Assembly (NCBI RefSeq): GCF_022539505.1
Contig: NC_061512.1
Span: 249,194,510-249,258,509 of the forward strand
Reading direction: 5' to 3'
DNA: 64,000 bases
DNA from: Lolium rigidum
Lineage: Eukaryota > Streptophyta > Magnoliopsida > Poales > Poaceae
Numbering within the stretch: position 1 is the stretch's first letter; each line of letters opens with the position of its first letter. This document shows, piece after piece, positions 21,687-34,008 of this stretch. A model generated the notes under the pieces. That model worked only from the letters and a program-made list of their open reading frames with translations. It was not told where the DNA came from and did no database searches. The translations under genes were made by a program, and so were the position numbers.

Positions 21687-24209
21687 GCATCCCCAAGCTT
21701 AGTTCCTACTCGCCCTCGAGTAGGTAAACGATAACACAAATAATTTCTGAAGTGACATGCTACCAACATAACCTTGATCAACATTATTGTAAAGCATATG
21801 AAGTGAATGGTATGATCTGAAGCAAAAGATTGCTAACAAAAGATAATGACTAAACAAATGAATCATATAGCAAAACTTTCTTGAATAGTACTTTCAAGAC
21901 AAGTATCAACAAGACTTGCATAAGAACTAACTCATAAGCAATAAATTCTTAGTAAAGGCATCAAAGAAACACAAAGGAAGATATAAGTTTCAGCAGTTGC
22001 TTTCAACTTTCAACATGCATATTTCATGGATAATTGTCAACATAGAGTAATATGATGAATGCAAATAAGCAAGTATGTAAGAATCAATGCACAGTTGACA
22101 CAAGTGTTTGCTTCTAAGATGGAAGGAAATGGGTAAACTGACTCAACATAAAGTAAAAGATAGGCCCTTCGCAGAGGGAAGCAGGGATTAAATGATGTGC
22201 TAGAGCTTTTCAAGTTTTGAAATCATATAGAGAGCATAAAAGTAAAATTTTGAGAGGTGTTTGTTGTTGTCAACGAATGGTAATGGGTACTCTAACTAGC
22301 TTATCAACCAGACTTTCAAGAGCGGCTCCCATGAAGGACGTTATCTCTACCGGCAAGGTAGATCATCCCTCTTCTCTTTTGTTTACACATGTACTTTAGT
22401 TTTATTTATTAGATGACACTCCCCCCAACCTTTGCTTACACAAGCCATGGCTAACCGAATCCTCGGGTGCCTTCCAACATTCACATACCATGGAGGAGTG
22501 TCTATTTGCAAATTTAAGTTGCTACACGATAAATCGAGCAAAACATGTGAAGAGAATTATTAATGCAAGTTAATTAATTGGGGCTGGGAACCCCATTGCC
22601 AGCTCTTTTTGCAAAATTATTGGATAAGCGGATGAGCCACTAGTCCATTGTGAAAGTCTGTCAGAAGTAAATGACAAGATCGAAAGATAAAACACCACAT
22701 ACTTCCTCATGAGCTATAAAACATTAACACAAATAAGAGATAATAGCTTTTGAATTGTTTAAAGGTAGCACATGAAGTATTTACTTGGAATGGCAGGAAA
22801 TACCACATAGTAGGTAGATATGGTGGACACAAATGGCATGGGTTTTGGCTCAAGGTTTTGGATGCACGAGAAGTATTCCCTCTCAGTACAAGGCTTTGGC
22901 TAGCAAGGTTGTTTGAAGCAAACACAAGTATAAACCGGTACAGCAAAACTTTAATAATAACATATTGCAAGCATTATAAGACTCTACACTGTCTTCCTTG
23001 TAGCTCAAACACTCTTACCAGAAAATATCTAGACCTTAGAGAGACCAATCATGCAAACCAAATTTCAACAAGCTCTACGGTAGTTATCCACTACTAGATT
23101 TAACTACATGATGCAAGAGCTTAAACATGATATATGAGAGCTCAAAACAATTGCCAAGTATCAAGTTATTCAAAACCATATGAAGCATTTTCTGATTCCA
23201 ACCAAATAGCAACAAGTGAAGCGATCAACTTTCGCCCTTGAACATTAAAAGCAAAAATGAAGAACACTAGTGTTCATATGAAAAAGCGGAGCGTGTCTCT
23301 CTCCCACACATGAGCATGAATTTATTCAGAGAATGAAAATAACAAAACAAAAATAAAAGCACACAGACGCTCCAAGTAAAGTACATAAGATGTGACTGAA
23401 TAAAAATATAGTTTCACTAGAAGTGACCTGATAAGTTGATCAAGAAGGGGATGCCTTGGGCATCCCCAAGCTTAGACGCTTGAGTCTTCTTGAAATATGC
23501 AGGGATGAACCACGGGGGCATCCCCAAGCTTAGGCTTTTCACTCTTCTTGATCACATATCAACTTCCTCTCTTGACCCTTGAAAACTTCCTCCACACCAA
23601 ACTTCAAGCAAACTCATTAGAGGGTTAGTGCATAATCAAAATTCACATGTTCAGAGGTGACACAATCATTCTTAACACTTCTGATCATTGCACAAAACTT
23701 CTGAAAGTTAATGGAACAAAGAAACCCATTCAACATAGCAAAAGCGGCAATCCGAAATAAAAGGCAGAATCTGTCAAAAACAGAACAGTCCGTAAAGACG
23801 AATCTGGCAGGGGCACTTAACTTGCTCAAATGGAAAAACTCAAAACTAATGAAAGTTGCGTACATATATGAGGATCACGCACGTAAATTTGCAGATTTTT
23901 CTGAGTTACGTACAGAGACTTCTGTGCGAATTCGTGACAGACAGCAAAACTGTTTCTGCGCAGTAATCCAAATCTAGCATCAACTTTACCATAGAGACTT
24001 TACTTGGCACAAAAACATGATAAGGAGAGGTTTCTACAGTAGTAAACAACTTCCAAGACTCAACAAAACATTAGCAAAATAAACACATGGGTTATCTCCC
24101 AAGAAGTTCTTTCTTTATAGCCATTAAGATGGGCTCAGTAATTTTAATGGTACTCTCGCAAGAAATAAGAGTTGAAGCAAAAGAGAGCATTAAGAAGCAA
24201 ATTCAAAAC
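21687..24209 (-). other. Noncoding 3' internal region of element S
   Basis: This is the counterpart of 241-2807 in element A. It has the polypurine tract at 21687-21700 and two further copies of the AAGCTTGGGGATGCC motif (near 23463 and 23521 on the minus strand). The GGGAGATAACCC block lies near 24090. An open frame on the opposite strand at 23711-23977 matches the one at 400-684 in A. No sense-strand gene is supported. Confidence 0.65.
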
Positions 24210-24893
24210 TCATTTAAGCCTAACCCACTTCCTATGAAAAGGAATCTTGTACACAAATAAATTCATGAAGAACAAAGTGGTAAGTATAGAAAAGCAACAC
24301 AAGCGCAATTTCAAGATTCTCAACATAAAGAGGGGAAACTTAATATTATTAAGATGCATATAACCATGTTTCCCTCTCTCATAATAACTTTCGATAGCAT
24401 CATGAACAAACTCAACAATATAACTATCACATACAACATTCTTGTCATGAGCCACATGCATAAAATTATTACTCTCCACATAAGCATAATCAATTTTATT
24501 AGTTGTAGTGGGAGCAAATTCAACAAAGTAGCTATCATTATTATTCTCATCAAGTGTAGGAGGCATAGTATAATCATCATAAAATTTACTCTCCATAGTA
24601 GGCGGCACCAAAAGACCACTATCATTATAATCATCATAAATAGGAGGCAAAGTATTATCAAAGAAAATTTTCTCCTCAATGCTTGGGGGACTAAAAATAT
24701 CATACTCATCAAAACCAGCTTCCCCAAGCTTAGAATTTTCCATATCATTAACAAAAATGGTGTTCAAAGCGTTCATACTAATATCATTACTACTAGCATG
24801 CAAATAAGATTCCATAGGTTTTTTAATTTTCGCAGCAAACAATCCATGTCTTAACTCAGGAAATAGAATAAGAAGCTCATTGTTACTTTCCAT
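24210..24893 (-). CDS. Element S ORF, Asn/Asp/Tyr-rich protein of unknown function
   Basis: An intact 227-codon frame starting MESNNELLILFPELRHG. The middle is rich in acidic residues, Asn and Tyr, with repeated phrases of the type LPPIYDDYND and MPPTLDENN; the C-terminal third is hydrophobic then basic (FHRKWVRLK). I see no zinc knuckle, protease or RT motif. Similar frames are, from memory, typical of Sabrina/Athila-type Triticeae elements between the gag region and the LTR. It lies about 140 nt inside the primer site, so it is the only product S could make. Confidence 0.6.
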   Translation of the reverse strand: MESNNELLILFPELRHGLFAAKIKKPMESYLHASSNDISMNALNTIFVNDMENSKLGEAGFDEYDIFSPPSIEEKIFFDNTLPPIYDDYNDSGLLVPPTMESKFYDDYTMPPTLDENNNDSYFVEFAPTTTNKIDYAYVESNNFMHVAHDKNVVCDSYIVEFVHDAIESYYERGKHGYMHLNNIKFPLFMLRILKLRLCCFSILTTLFFMNLFVYKIPFHRKWVRLK

Positions 24894-25030
24894 TATGCCT
24901 AACTAGTGTAAACAAGAAACCAAAAGATGCAATTGCAGGATCTAAAGGAAATAGCTTCGAGCACTTACAACGGCACAGAAAATAACTTAGTTACCTGGGA
25001 CCGGAGTATGAGTGCCTTTTACCTTTCCTC

Positions 25031-25046
25031 CCCGGCAACGGCGCCA
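25031..25046 (-). promoter_or_regulatory. Element S primer binding site, tRNA-Asp type
   Basis: The minus strand reads TGGCGCCGTTGCCGGG, complementary to the 3' end of plant tRNA-Asp, 10 bases from the LTR terminus at 25057. Confidence 0.85.
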
Positions 25047-25056
25047 GAAAATAGCT

Positions 25057-26093
25057 TGATGTCTACGGGTGCTTCTATTCTTGTAGACAGTGTTGGGCCT
25101 CCAAGAGCAGAGGTTTGTAGAAGAGCAGCAAGTTTTCCCTTAAGTGGATCACCCAAGGTTTATCGAACTCGGGGAGGAAGAGGTCAAAGATATCCCTCTC
25201 AAGCAACCACTGCAATCACGATACAAGAAGTCTCTTGTGTCCCCAACACACCTAATACACTTGTCGGATGTATAGGTGCACTAGTTCGGCGAAGAGATAG
25301 TGAAATACAAGTAGTATGGATGAATGATGAGTGGTAATAGCAATGCTGAATAAAATATGGCAGCGGAAGTAAACATGCGGTAGAACAGAGTAAACAAGCG
25401 GTGTTTGCGGTATTTGGAAACAAGGCCTAGGGATCATACTTTCACTAGTGGACACTCTCAACATTGATCACATAACAGAATAAATAGATAAATGCTATAC
25501 TCTACACTCTCTTGTTGGATGATGAACACCACTAATTGTGTAGGATTACACGAACCCTCAATGCTGGAGTTAACAAGCTCCACAATATTCGATATTCATG
25601 TTTAAATAACCTTAGAGTGCACAATAGATCAACACAACTGAACCAAGTACTAACATAGCATGCACACTGTCACCATCACACTATGAAGGAGGCATAGATC
25701 ACATCAATACTATCATAGCAATAGTTAACTTCATAATCTACAAGAGATTATGATCATAACCTACGTCAAGAACCACACGATGCACACACTGTCACCATTA
25801 CACCGTGCAGGTGGAATAGAGTACTTTAATAACATCACTAGAGTAGCACATATATGAATAGTGATACAAAACACATTGCAATCATAAAGGGATATAAATA
25901 AGCACTTCACTATGCTATTCATAACAGTGAATAAGTATTCAGTGAAATATAGCCTAAGAGACCCACACGATGCACACCTCTGTCACCTTTACACACGTGG
26001 GACAAGGAGTCTCCGGAGATCACATAAGTAAAATCCACTTGACTAGCATAATGACATCTAGATTACAAGCATCATCATATGAATCTCAATCAT
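25057..26093 (-). repeat. 5' LTR of element S, truncated by element Z
   Basis: It begins TGATGTCTACGGGTGC on the plus strand and follows the left LTR until CAATCAT at 26093, where TGTCGTGG of the Z LTR starts. The rest should lie beyond the window. Confidence 0.85.
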
Positions 26094-26967
26094 TGTCGTG
26101 GTATCGTCATGACATATGCCATAGGGTGGCTAATCGAAGTGGTTCCTAAGTGGTCTCACGGCGGTATCCGGATGCGGGTATGGGCACGAACGACACGGCG
26201 ACGTACCCAGGTTCGAGGCCCTCCGATGGAGGTAACACCTCTACTCCTGCTATGAGTGTATATGGTGATCACACAGTACAATGGTGCTCCTTGAGCTGTA
26301 TCCGGCTGCTCGGGGAGGCTAAGGTAGACGAAGGTCTCTCTCCCAGGGAAGCGCTAAGACTAGAATGAGTAAGAAGTGATCGATCGTCCCCCGCACGAGG
26401 GGGGTAGCCCGGCTTATATAGGCACCGGCACTTTACAGATAAGTCCCTATAGTCTAGTGGCCGGCTTGCCGGCTTCGGCTCCCGCTCCTTCCCGAGGCGT
26501 TGACGTCAGGGAGCCGTTGAGGCGTAGTGGCACATCCCATCCTCCTGCTCTGGTCAGCGGTATGGCGAGGTGGTGTCTCTGTCGCCATCATGCCCTGTAG
26601 CCGGTACGGACCGACGTACGCCATGATGGCTCTGTCCGCGCGTGGCACCTGTTGCTCCACGGTGCCCGTGCTTTACGGGGAGATGAGGTCAGCGTGGACC
26701 TTTGAACCCGGACCACCTACCCGAGTTCCTTCCAGGTGCAAGACTCGCCAACCTCGAGTCGGTCCGAGGTACAAACCCCGGTCGGATATGGCTTGTAGAA
26801 GCCGGCCCAGCTACAGCGTTGAGGGCCGCAGCCGCGCCGACCAGGACTTAGAGCTAGCCGGCTCCCGAGGCAGCCGGCTGCTCCTCAGCCGGCCTTTGCC
26901 GCGAGCCGGCCGTCCTCAAGCCGGCCGCTCCGCGTCCATTGCCCTACCCGGGGTCTTCCCCCCGACA
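26094..26967 (-). repeat. 3' LTR of element Z (874 bp)
   Basis: On the minus strand it starts TGTCGGGGGGAAGACCCCGG and ends ATACCACGACA. A TATA box reading CCTATATAAG lies at 26413-26422 on the minus strand. It is inserted in the S LTR; ATCAT at 26089-26093 is the candidate duplication. ORFs in the LTR are not supported. Confidence 0.83.
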
Positions 26968-27827
26968 TTAGCCCCCGAAGCTGGCAAGGTCCTGTGTTAA
27001 GAAGGACCTAGGCAGGTTTCCCTGGCTTCTGGATATCTTTCGCTTGTATCTGGCGGCTCCTGGAGGGGCCGGCTGAGAATTTTCATTCAGCCGGCTGCGC
27101 CCTCGTCCGGCTCGCTTCGTCCGGCTTCCGCCAGCCGGACGCTTCTTTTGCTTCTGCTGCTTTGGCTTTTTTCGTAAGTGCTGATGACGTTTCCGGCTTG
27201 CTGCAAGAGTTTGGGGCCGGATTGATTTTATCGTCCGGCTTCGGCTTGGGCGCACCGAAGTTTCCGCCGCCTCGAGCTTTGCGCCCGACTTGACCGTTCT
27301 GACGGCTGGTCGGCGTGGCCGTTTCGTATGGTCACATCACTGTCCCCTTTCGGATCCTTTGCGGTCGTGGGCGACGTGGTGCGGCCGTTTTCGGTAACTG
27401 CCGCCATCGTGGGGAGGAGTTACGGCGCAGTTAATCCGGGTCGTGGCCCACGATCGCCACGTGGTCGCGCAACTGGCGCACCGGGCGGCTATAAATGCCC
27501 GGGAGCGGTACCGAGGCAGTCTTCTTCTTCCTCGCTTCCTCGTTCCATTTCTCTCTGCTCGAGCGCTCTCGCATGCCGCCACTTCTTCCTTGGCGACCTC
27601 CTGGCGAACTCCGGCGACCAGACGCGGCCGGACTTCTCCACCGCCCGGCAGCCTCCCGCACGTCAAGCCAGCGCCACGGGGCCTCGCGTTTCGACGCTGC
27701 GCTCATCGCCGCCGCACTCTCCCCCGGTGAGGAGCGGTTCTTCTTCGCCGTTCGATCTTTCTTGGTCTTCTTCTTCTTCTTCCTCTCCGTCAATGGCCCA
27801 GCCGAGCGGTCGTGGAGGGGGTCGTAT
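26968..27827. other. Z polypurine tract, and promoter and leader of the antisense gene
   Basis: The first bases are the Z polypurine tract. Further in, CTATAAAT at 27489-27496 is a plausible plus-strand TATA box, followed by a CT-rich leader. An ATG at 27793 (MAQPSGRGG) is in a different frame from the conserved protein; the ATG at 27828 is in frame. One base change between them would join the two. Confidence 0.55.
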
Positions 27828-30800
27828 ATGCGCGAGGATGACATCGCGCGGCTGGTGCGCCTTCGCCGGATTCCCCCGGAGGTGATCACGAGGGTGCCCG
27901 GCGACGAGATCGAGCCCGCACCTGAACCCGGCGAGCGTGTGGTCTTCGGAGCGCACTTCGATCGAGGGCTGGGGCTGCCGGCTTCGCGCTTCTTCCGCCA
28001 TTTTCTTGATTTCTTCGGCTTGCAGCCCCACCACCTGCCGGCCAACGCTTGCGTCCTCCTCAGCTGCTACGTGGCCTTCATGGAGGGCTACGCCGGCTTG
28101 TGGCCTGACGTGGAGTTCTGGAGCCGGCTCTTCTACCTCAAGTCGCAGATGACTGAGGGCCGCCTGAGGATCTGCGGCGCCGCCTCGATATATCCCCGCG
28201 CCGGCTCGTCCTTCCCGAAGATCCCAACGGTTGACTCGGTGAAGAACTGGCAGATGTCGTTCTTCTACGTGAGGAACGCCAACCCGGCCTTCGACTGGAT
28301 CAATCTGCCGGAGTACAGTCCGGCTCCTCCGACCAGCCGGCTCAACTGGGGCCACAATGCCAAGTCGGCAGACCCGGACGCGGAGGTGAACCTCCTGTGG
28401 GACTTCCTGGGGGAGTGCATCGCTGGGGGCCGGCTGAGCGCCGAGGACCTCCTCTGCACTTATATCGAGCGCCGGGTGCTGCCGCTCCAGGGCCGCATCC
28501 ACAAGATCGGGCACATGTCCGGCCGGCTGGATCCGACCCGGACGTCGAAGCTGGCGCTTTCCAAGTCCCAGGTCGCCCGGCGGGTGAACAACACCACCAA
28601 GGCTAACATGCCGGAGGATTGGGGGCTGCCGCCCTACGACCGGTCCTCGCCGCCTGAGTTGGTAAGTTGGTGTTTCGGCTTGCGATTTCCGACTTGCGGC
28701 TGCGTGGCCGACTTGTTATTTATCTGTTTTTGCTTTTCAGCTTTTCAACCGCCAGGGTGTTGAGGACGGCGACCTGGCGCAGAAGATCTGGACGCCGGAT
28801 CTTGTCGATCTGGCTGACCAAGCCAGCGACCAAGCCGGCGACGACGATCTGCCGGAGGTGCCGGACCAAGGCGGCCAGGGGAGCACAACCCGCCGCCCTC
28901 GCCGGAGCAGCGGGAGGAGGAGGAGCCGGCGACATCTGCTACGGGGCCGATCCCGGCGGTGCCCCTGCGCACGAGGCCGCCTGCCGCCTCGGCGACTTCT
29001 GCGCTCCAGAAGAAGAAGCGGGCCGCCGGCGGATCCACGGCCAAGCTGGAGAGCCGGGCCAAGAAGCAGCGCCAGCTGGGGCCCAAGAAGGTCCCGGAGA
29101 CGGCCGGGTAAGTCCTTTTTTCTCCACTGTTTGATTCCTTTTGTTTCCTTTCTTCGCACTTAACTTCTTTTGTTTGTTCGACTAGGGCCGCCATAAAATT
29201 CGCCCAGGGCGGCGGCTCTGGGCCGGCTGCTCGCGTTGCGCCGCCGTTCCGGAGGCAGAGGGAGCCGACGCCGCCGCCTTCGACGCTTGCGCGCGCCGCC
29301 GGTTGTTGTCGTGCCGCCTGTGGCTACGCCGCCTTCCGCGGGGGCGTCTTCTTCGGCTGCGCCTCCTTCGGCGCCAGGCCGGGGCGCCCAGGGCGAGTCG
29401 GCCCAGGGGCGCACCCTGGATGAGATGTTTCCGCGCCGCGCGCCACTGTTGGGGCCGGCAGCTGGGGCCGGCAGGGGTGCGCCACCAGCGGCCGGAGCTG
29501 GAGCCGGCGGGGCTGTGCCGCCGCAAACTTGAGCCGGCGGGGCTGCGCTGCCTGAGAGAATGCCTCCGAGGCCGGAGGTGATCCCTACCGGGCCAACTGC
29601 GCCGCCTCCGGCTTCAGAGCCGCCGAGGGGTGAGCCGGCTGGGAAGGAGCCGCAGCGGGAGGAGCCACCGCGCTCGAAGGATGCCGACTCCCGGGCGTTG
29701 GTGAGGACGACGGGCCCATCGGTGTCGCCCACTGGCCTCCACGTGGCCAAGGGTGCCCGGCTGGTGAGCGTGCCGTCGGCCTCCGACTCCAGCCTTGGCT
29801 CGGCTGGCACCATGGAGAAGGCATGGAACCAGGCGGACTCCTGCGAGGTGATCAGCCGGGAGGGGCAGCCTGGCACGGCGCCCATGAAGATGCTCTTCTC
29901 CGGCTACCGAGCCAGCCTCAAGTCCAAGGCCGCCGAGGCCATTGCCCAGCTGGCGACGCTGGAAGATGCTGACAAGGTAGGTGGCTTCTTATCTTATTTT
30001 CTGCGATTTTATTGTTATCCTGGTAGCCCTCCGAGGCATGGGCCGGCTGCTAGGAGCCGGTCCAGGTTTCGCCTAAACAACTGACTCTTTTTCAGGCGGT
30101 TGACGAGCGACGCACCGTCTTGTACAACCAGGTGGTGACCAGCTACCACCGGGCCAAGATCGAGCGGGCCGCCTTGGCTCGCGAGCTGGAGGTCGTCAAG
30201 GGTGAGACTTTCTTTCTTTTGCCTTTACTCTTCTTCTCTGATTTCATCCGGCTGATGGTTTTTCTTGCCGTTTACGGCCGAAGCTGCCCGGGTTCCGCAG
30301 CTGGAGAAGGATCTTCGGATCGCCCGCGCCCAGTGCGCCGAGAGCGAGGAGGCGGGCCGTGCTGCTGCTGCTAAGCTGAAGGTGGCCGACGGCGAGCTGA
30401 CGCGGCTGCGCAAGCTGGAGGCCAACCACCTCAAGGAGCTGGCCACCCTCAGGAAGGCTGAGGAGGATAAGGTGGACGACCTGTCCAAGCGGCTGGAGAG
30501 GGTGGAGCAGCAGCGGCTCGAGCTTCAGCGAGAGGTGACCTCCAAATCTGAGGAGTTGTCGGCCACCGCCAAGCGATGGGTGGGAGAGATGAGCCGGCTC
30601 GACCGCGGCTTGGCGGGTGAGTCTTTGTACCTTTCTTTCCCTCCTTGCCGGCTTTCGGCTGTCGGCTGCCAGCTCGGGCTGGCAGCCGGCGGCAGAAATT
30701 GATTTTTCCGCTGTCTCCATCTTCAGGCTGGGGGCAGTCGGTTCTTGCCGGCTGCCGCCAGTCTTACTTAGCTTCGGAATCTCCATCTTCAGGCTGGGGG

Positions 30801-31729
30801 GCAGTCGGTTCTTGCCGGCTGCCGCCAGTCTTACTTAGCTTCGAAATCTCCATCTTCAGGCTGGGGGCAGTCGGTTCTTGCCGGCTGCCGCCAGTCTTAC
30901 TAGCTCGGAATCTCCATCTTCGAGCTGAGGGCGGTCGGTTCTTGCCGGCTGCCGCCGGTCTTACTTAGCTTCGGAATCTCCATCTTCAGGCTGGGCGTCG
31001 GTTCTTGCCGGCTGCCGCCAGTCTTACTTTAGAGCTTCGGAATCTCCATCTTCAGGCTAGGGGCAGTCGGTTCTTGCCGGCTGCCGCCAGTCTTACTTTA
31101 GAGTTTCGTCTGACTTTGAAAATTTGCATTTTTCTGTCTTTGATAAGCTTCTAACTTGCTTTTTCCTTGCAGCGGCCTTCCCTGAGGCGCAGGATGCGGC
31201 GCTAGCGGCAGCCGGCAGGGCGCGGGATGCACGCCGGCGGGCTACCGGGGAGGAGAGCTCCGCCTGCTTCTCCATGGACAACTATCTGGCGTCCATGGCC
31301 GCCCGCGTCGAGCCCATCACAAAGCTCGGCTGGGAGCTCCGGAAGGCGGCGGAGGAACTGATCCGGCTGCTGTGGCCGACTGAGACGCTGCCGCAGGACC
31401 TCGCCAACCTCATCAAGTGGTTGGAGACGGCGCCGGATCGCTTCGAGGACTGGAGGGAGTCAGCCGCGCGCGCTGGAGCCGATATGGCCCTATCCTTTGT
31501 GCTCTCCTGGTACGATGAAGTCAACCTGGATCAGCTGGAGAGCCGGCGGGCCGGCGTGGAAGAAAACCTTCCGGCGGAGAACAAGACTGTCCGGCTTGCC
31601 CGCGCCTGCGCCATCGCCGACTTTGTTGACAAGCGCGTCTTCATTGAGGACCCGAGCCCGCCGTCTGACGACGAGGAGGAGCTTGAAGACGAAGAGATCG
31701 AGATGGAGTCTCCGCCGCCTGCTTGTTGA
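27828..31729 (+). pseudogene. Antisense multi-exon Transposase_28-type gene of Tat element Z
   Basis: Six exons are inferred from conserved frame and splice sites: 27828-28660, 28741-29107, 29186-29976, 30096-30201, 30284-30616, 31173-31729. Exon 1 carries the domain of Pfam Transposase_28, putative gypsy type transposon (LPANACVLLSCYVAFMEGY, FYLKSQM, AGSSFPKIPTVDSVKNW, FFYVRNANPAFDW). Exons 2-3 are low-complexity Pro/Ala/Lys-rich, exons 4-5 are heptad-like coiled coil (KDLRIARAQCAESEEAG onward), and exon 6 ends in an acidic tail and TGA. All introns are GT-AG. Breaks: a frameshift near 28877, one near 29305 and a TGA at 29530-29532. Related elements such as maize Grande carry an antisense gene between pol and 3' LTR; its function is unknown. 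Confidence 0.7.
30713..31108 (+). repeat. 66-bp tandem repeat, six copies, in an intron
   Basis: The unit starts CTCCATCTTCAGGCTGGGGG and includes TCGGTTCTTGCCGGCTGCCG. Copies start near 30714, 30781, 30848, 30912, 30978 and 31044 with unit lengths of 64 to 67. The array fills most of the last intron (30617-31172). Copy 4 has CTTCGAGCTG where the others have CTTCAGGCTG. Confidence 0.85.
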
Positions 31730-31933
31730 TCCGACCGGTCCTCCTCCGGCCCGGCGCCTGATTTATCTGTTTACGTAATCTTGCTTTTGCAAAGACAAAT
31801 TATTAAATCCCCGGGATGCCGGGCGTACATGTAATGACAATATTATCGCCTTTTTTATTATGGTACACTTTAGTTTGTTTGTTAATCATTTGTGTGTCGG
31901 CTTGCTTTCTTCCGGCTTGTTCGCTTTTTCCCA
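31730..31933 (+). other. 3' flank of the Z antisense gene
   Basis: AT-rich downstream sequence with no further exon; a likely 3' UTR. It is cut by X at 31934. Confidence 0.5.
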
Positions 31934-33998
31934 TGTAACATCCCAAAAATTTAAAACAAAGAGACAATGAATTTCCTTTTTCCAAAAATGAGAGCCAACA
32001 AAAACTTTTATTAAGTTAAGTGTGATACATAGTGAGCATGCTTATATGTGTGATATTACCCTGATTATTTATGTATTGCATTGAACCTAATTCCAAAAAC
32101 CAAAACCCTAATCTTCTCACAATAAAATAGTAGCAAATAAGAAGGAACTAAAATAAAATAAAATAGGTGGGCATATAACCCTAATATGAAAATACTGACT
32201 AATACCATTCTTACCCTTCAAAATAGTGGTGAACCATTGATATACCTCACTAAACCCTAAACCTCACTCCCATCTCACCATCCTTTATATACAAAATAAA
32301 AAGGAATTAAATTAAATAAGAAAGGGGCCTATATGCCTATGACTATTTTGGTAAGACTCATACCTAGACCTTTCTACTTGATTGGATGCTTGGAAAACCT
32401 CAACCAAACTAATCAAGTACTTCCCCAACCAAAACCAAGATGAAATAAAAATCAATCAAAAGAAATCAAACCTATGCATAGGAGCATATGTGGCACATAG
32501 CCATTTTTCCAAAACTTGACCTAAGCACCTATACCTTACCCAAATGGTTTGAAAACCTTACTAAACCCAAACTAACACTAAAGCAACCATAAACCATGAC
32601 CTTTGATCATAGATAAAGAAAATGAAATAAAAAGATGAAATGCACATATGTGCATATGGCCAAAAATACCAATGTGAGCCAAAGACCATCAAACTTGTTT
32701 CCATTGCTTGGATTGTTTTCTTATGACATATTAAACCTCAACCACCTCAAGGAGATCAAGAAAAACCAAATCAAATAGAAAATAAGAAGATTTTCCAATA
32801 CACATATGTGGGTATGGCCATTTTTACAAATCTTGAACTTAGACCATTATGGCTTGCACCATTGGAGGTAAATGGTTACTAAACACATTTAAACACTTTT
32901 GGAAGTGAAGAAACTCAAATCCAACCAAAACCAAATTCAAATTCCAAGTGACATGCAATATGGTCATTTTGGCTTTTCTTATTCTGGTACCTACTTTGAG
33001 CCCTGTTTTCTTGAGATTTCTCTTCTAGACTTTGCTCAAACTTTGCACCTCATCCAAGACAACATCAAGGTGAATAACTTTGCCCAAAGACACCACCCCA
33101 AATTCCCTCTCTTTTTCAAATGGTGGTGAACCAAAATTGAGACTTTGTTGCATATGTAAGATCACATGCATTTTGTGATTTTGCAAATCTTTGCCAAATT
33201 AACCCAAACCACCACCAATCTACTGCAAATATTATAGGATCACACTCCACCAAAAATCACTGAAAAATTCCAAAATATTGTTCTTGCGGCCATTGTGTCG
33301 AACAGGTTATGTGCACCATTCTACCAACTCCATACATGCTAAAATCCAGTGTATCCTTGCCTTAACCATCCATCCTAGCTCAGCACTCGGTACCCTCCCG
33401 TACCCCTTGCAACATGCCAAGCACCAGAGACATGAAATGGGTGCATGAAATCACCCCAAGTCAACCATGCCGTGGCATGGCATACCACTCATCATGCCAT
33501 CGTCACCTACACTCATCTCTGGTCCCTCTCACTTTGCCAAACGAGCTCACCTCATCACCCTGTACCTGCTGGCGCGAGCCCTGGCCAGTAGCAGCCTCGC
33601 AGCCCCTGGAACGTGACGTGGTCACCACGGCCAGGTCGTGCCAGAGCGTGCACGGCGACGCTCTGGACACGACAGAGCACGGCAGTGCCTCGACGCCTCA
33701 GACCATCTCTCCCTCTCTCTTTGCACCTGCACGATCTACTCAACATCAGCGACACCGTGGACATGCCCAGTTGGCCGCGGACGCACTGTAGACGACGCCC
33801 TCGTCGACGACGTCCGCCGGTACAGCGCCAGTACACGACGCCTACTGCCTGCTCCCGTCCACCTCCGTCCTCGCCGTGACGCGCGTTGGGTTCGCCTCGA
33901 CGTCGCCCACAGTGCGCAACAACTCCTCTGGCTCAGCGTGACCTCCCTCGCCGTCGTCATCGTCGACCTGCCCCGCTCCGCCTCGGACCCTCTCGACC

Positions 33999-34008
33999 CT
34001 ATAAATAG
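33999..34008 (+). promoter_or_regulatory. TATA box of X 5' LTR
   Basis: CTATAAATAG follows a GC-rich upstream stretch; the leader after it has no ATG up to the possible donor GCACGTGAGC near 34313. The right LTR has the same box at 56221-56230. Confidence 0.65.

Larger units (their letters stand above)
19993..26093 (-). mobile_element. Element S: Sabrina-like non-autonomous Athila retrotransposon
   Basis: It has two LTRs in minus orientation (19993-21686 complete; 25057-26093 cut by element Z), a polypurine tract next to the left LTR (GCATCCCCAAGCTT on the plus strand) and a tRNA-Asp-type primer site at 25031-25046. The internal region is only 3.37 kb with one 227-codon ORF and no pol, so it would need enzymes in trans. 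It is inserted in LTR fragment W. Its two LTRs differ by many substitutions and small indels, so it is older than X and Y. Confidence 0.85.
26094..31933 (-). mobile_element. Element Z, left part: Tat-lineage gypsy element (3' LTR and antisense gene)
   Basis: Read on the minus strand the left end is the 3' LTR (26967 to 26094) preceded by the polypurine tract CTTCGGGGGCTAA, typical of grass Tat elements. Between this and pol lies a spliced gene in the opposite direction (27828-31729). Element X interrupts Z at 31934; Z resumes at 61161 with integrase. The bases flanking X are TCCCA (31929-31933) and TCCCG (61161-61165), a 5-bp target duplication with one mismatch, confirming that the two parts belong together. 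Confidence 0.82.

Noticed and set aside
24354..24854. 166-codon plus-strand frame over the S ORF
   Set aside because: Ile-rich shadow of the minus-strand Asp/Asn/Tyr-rich ORF.
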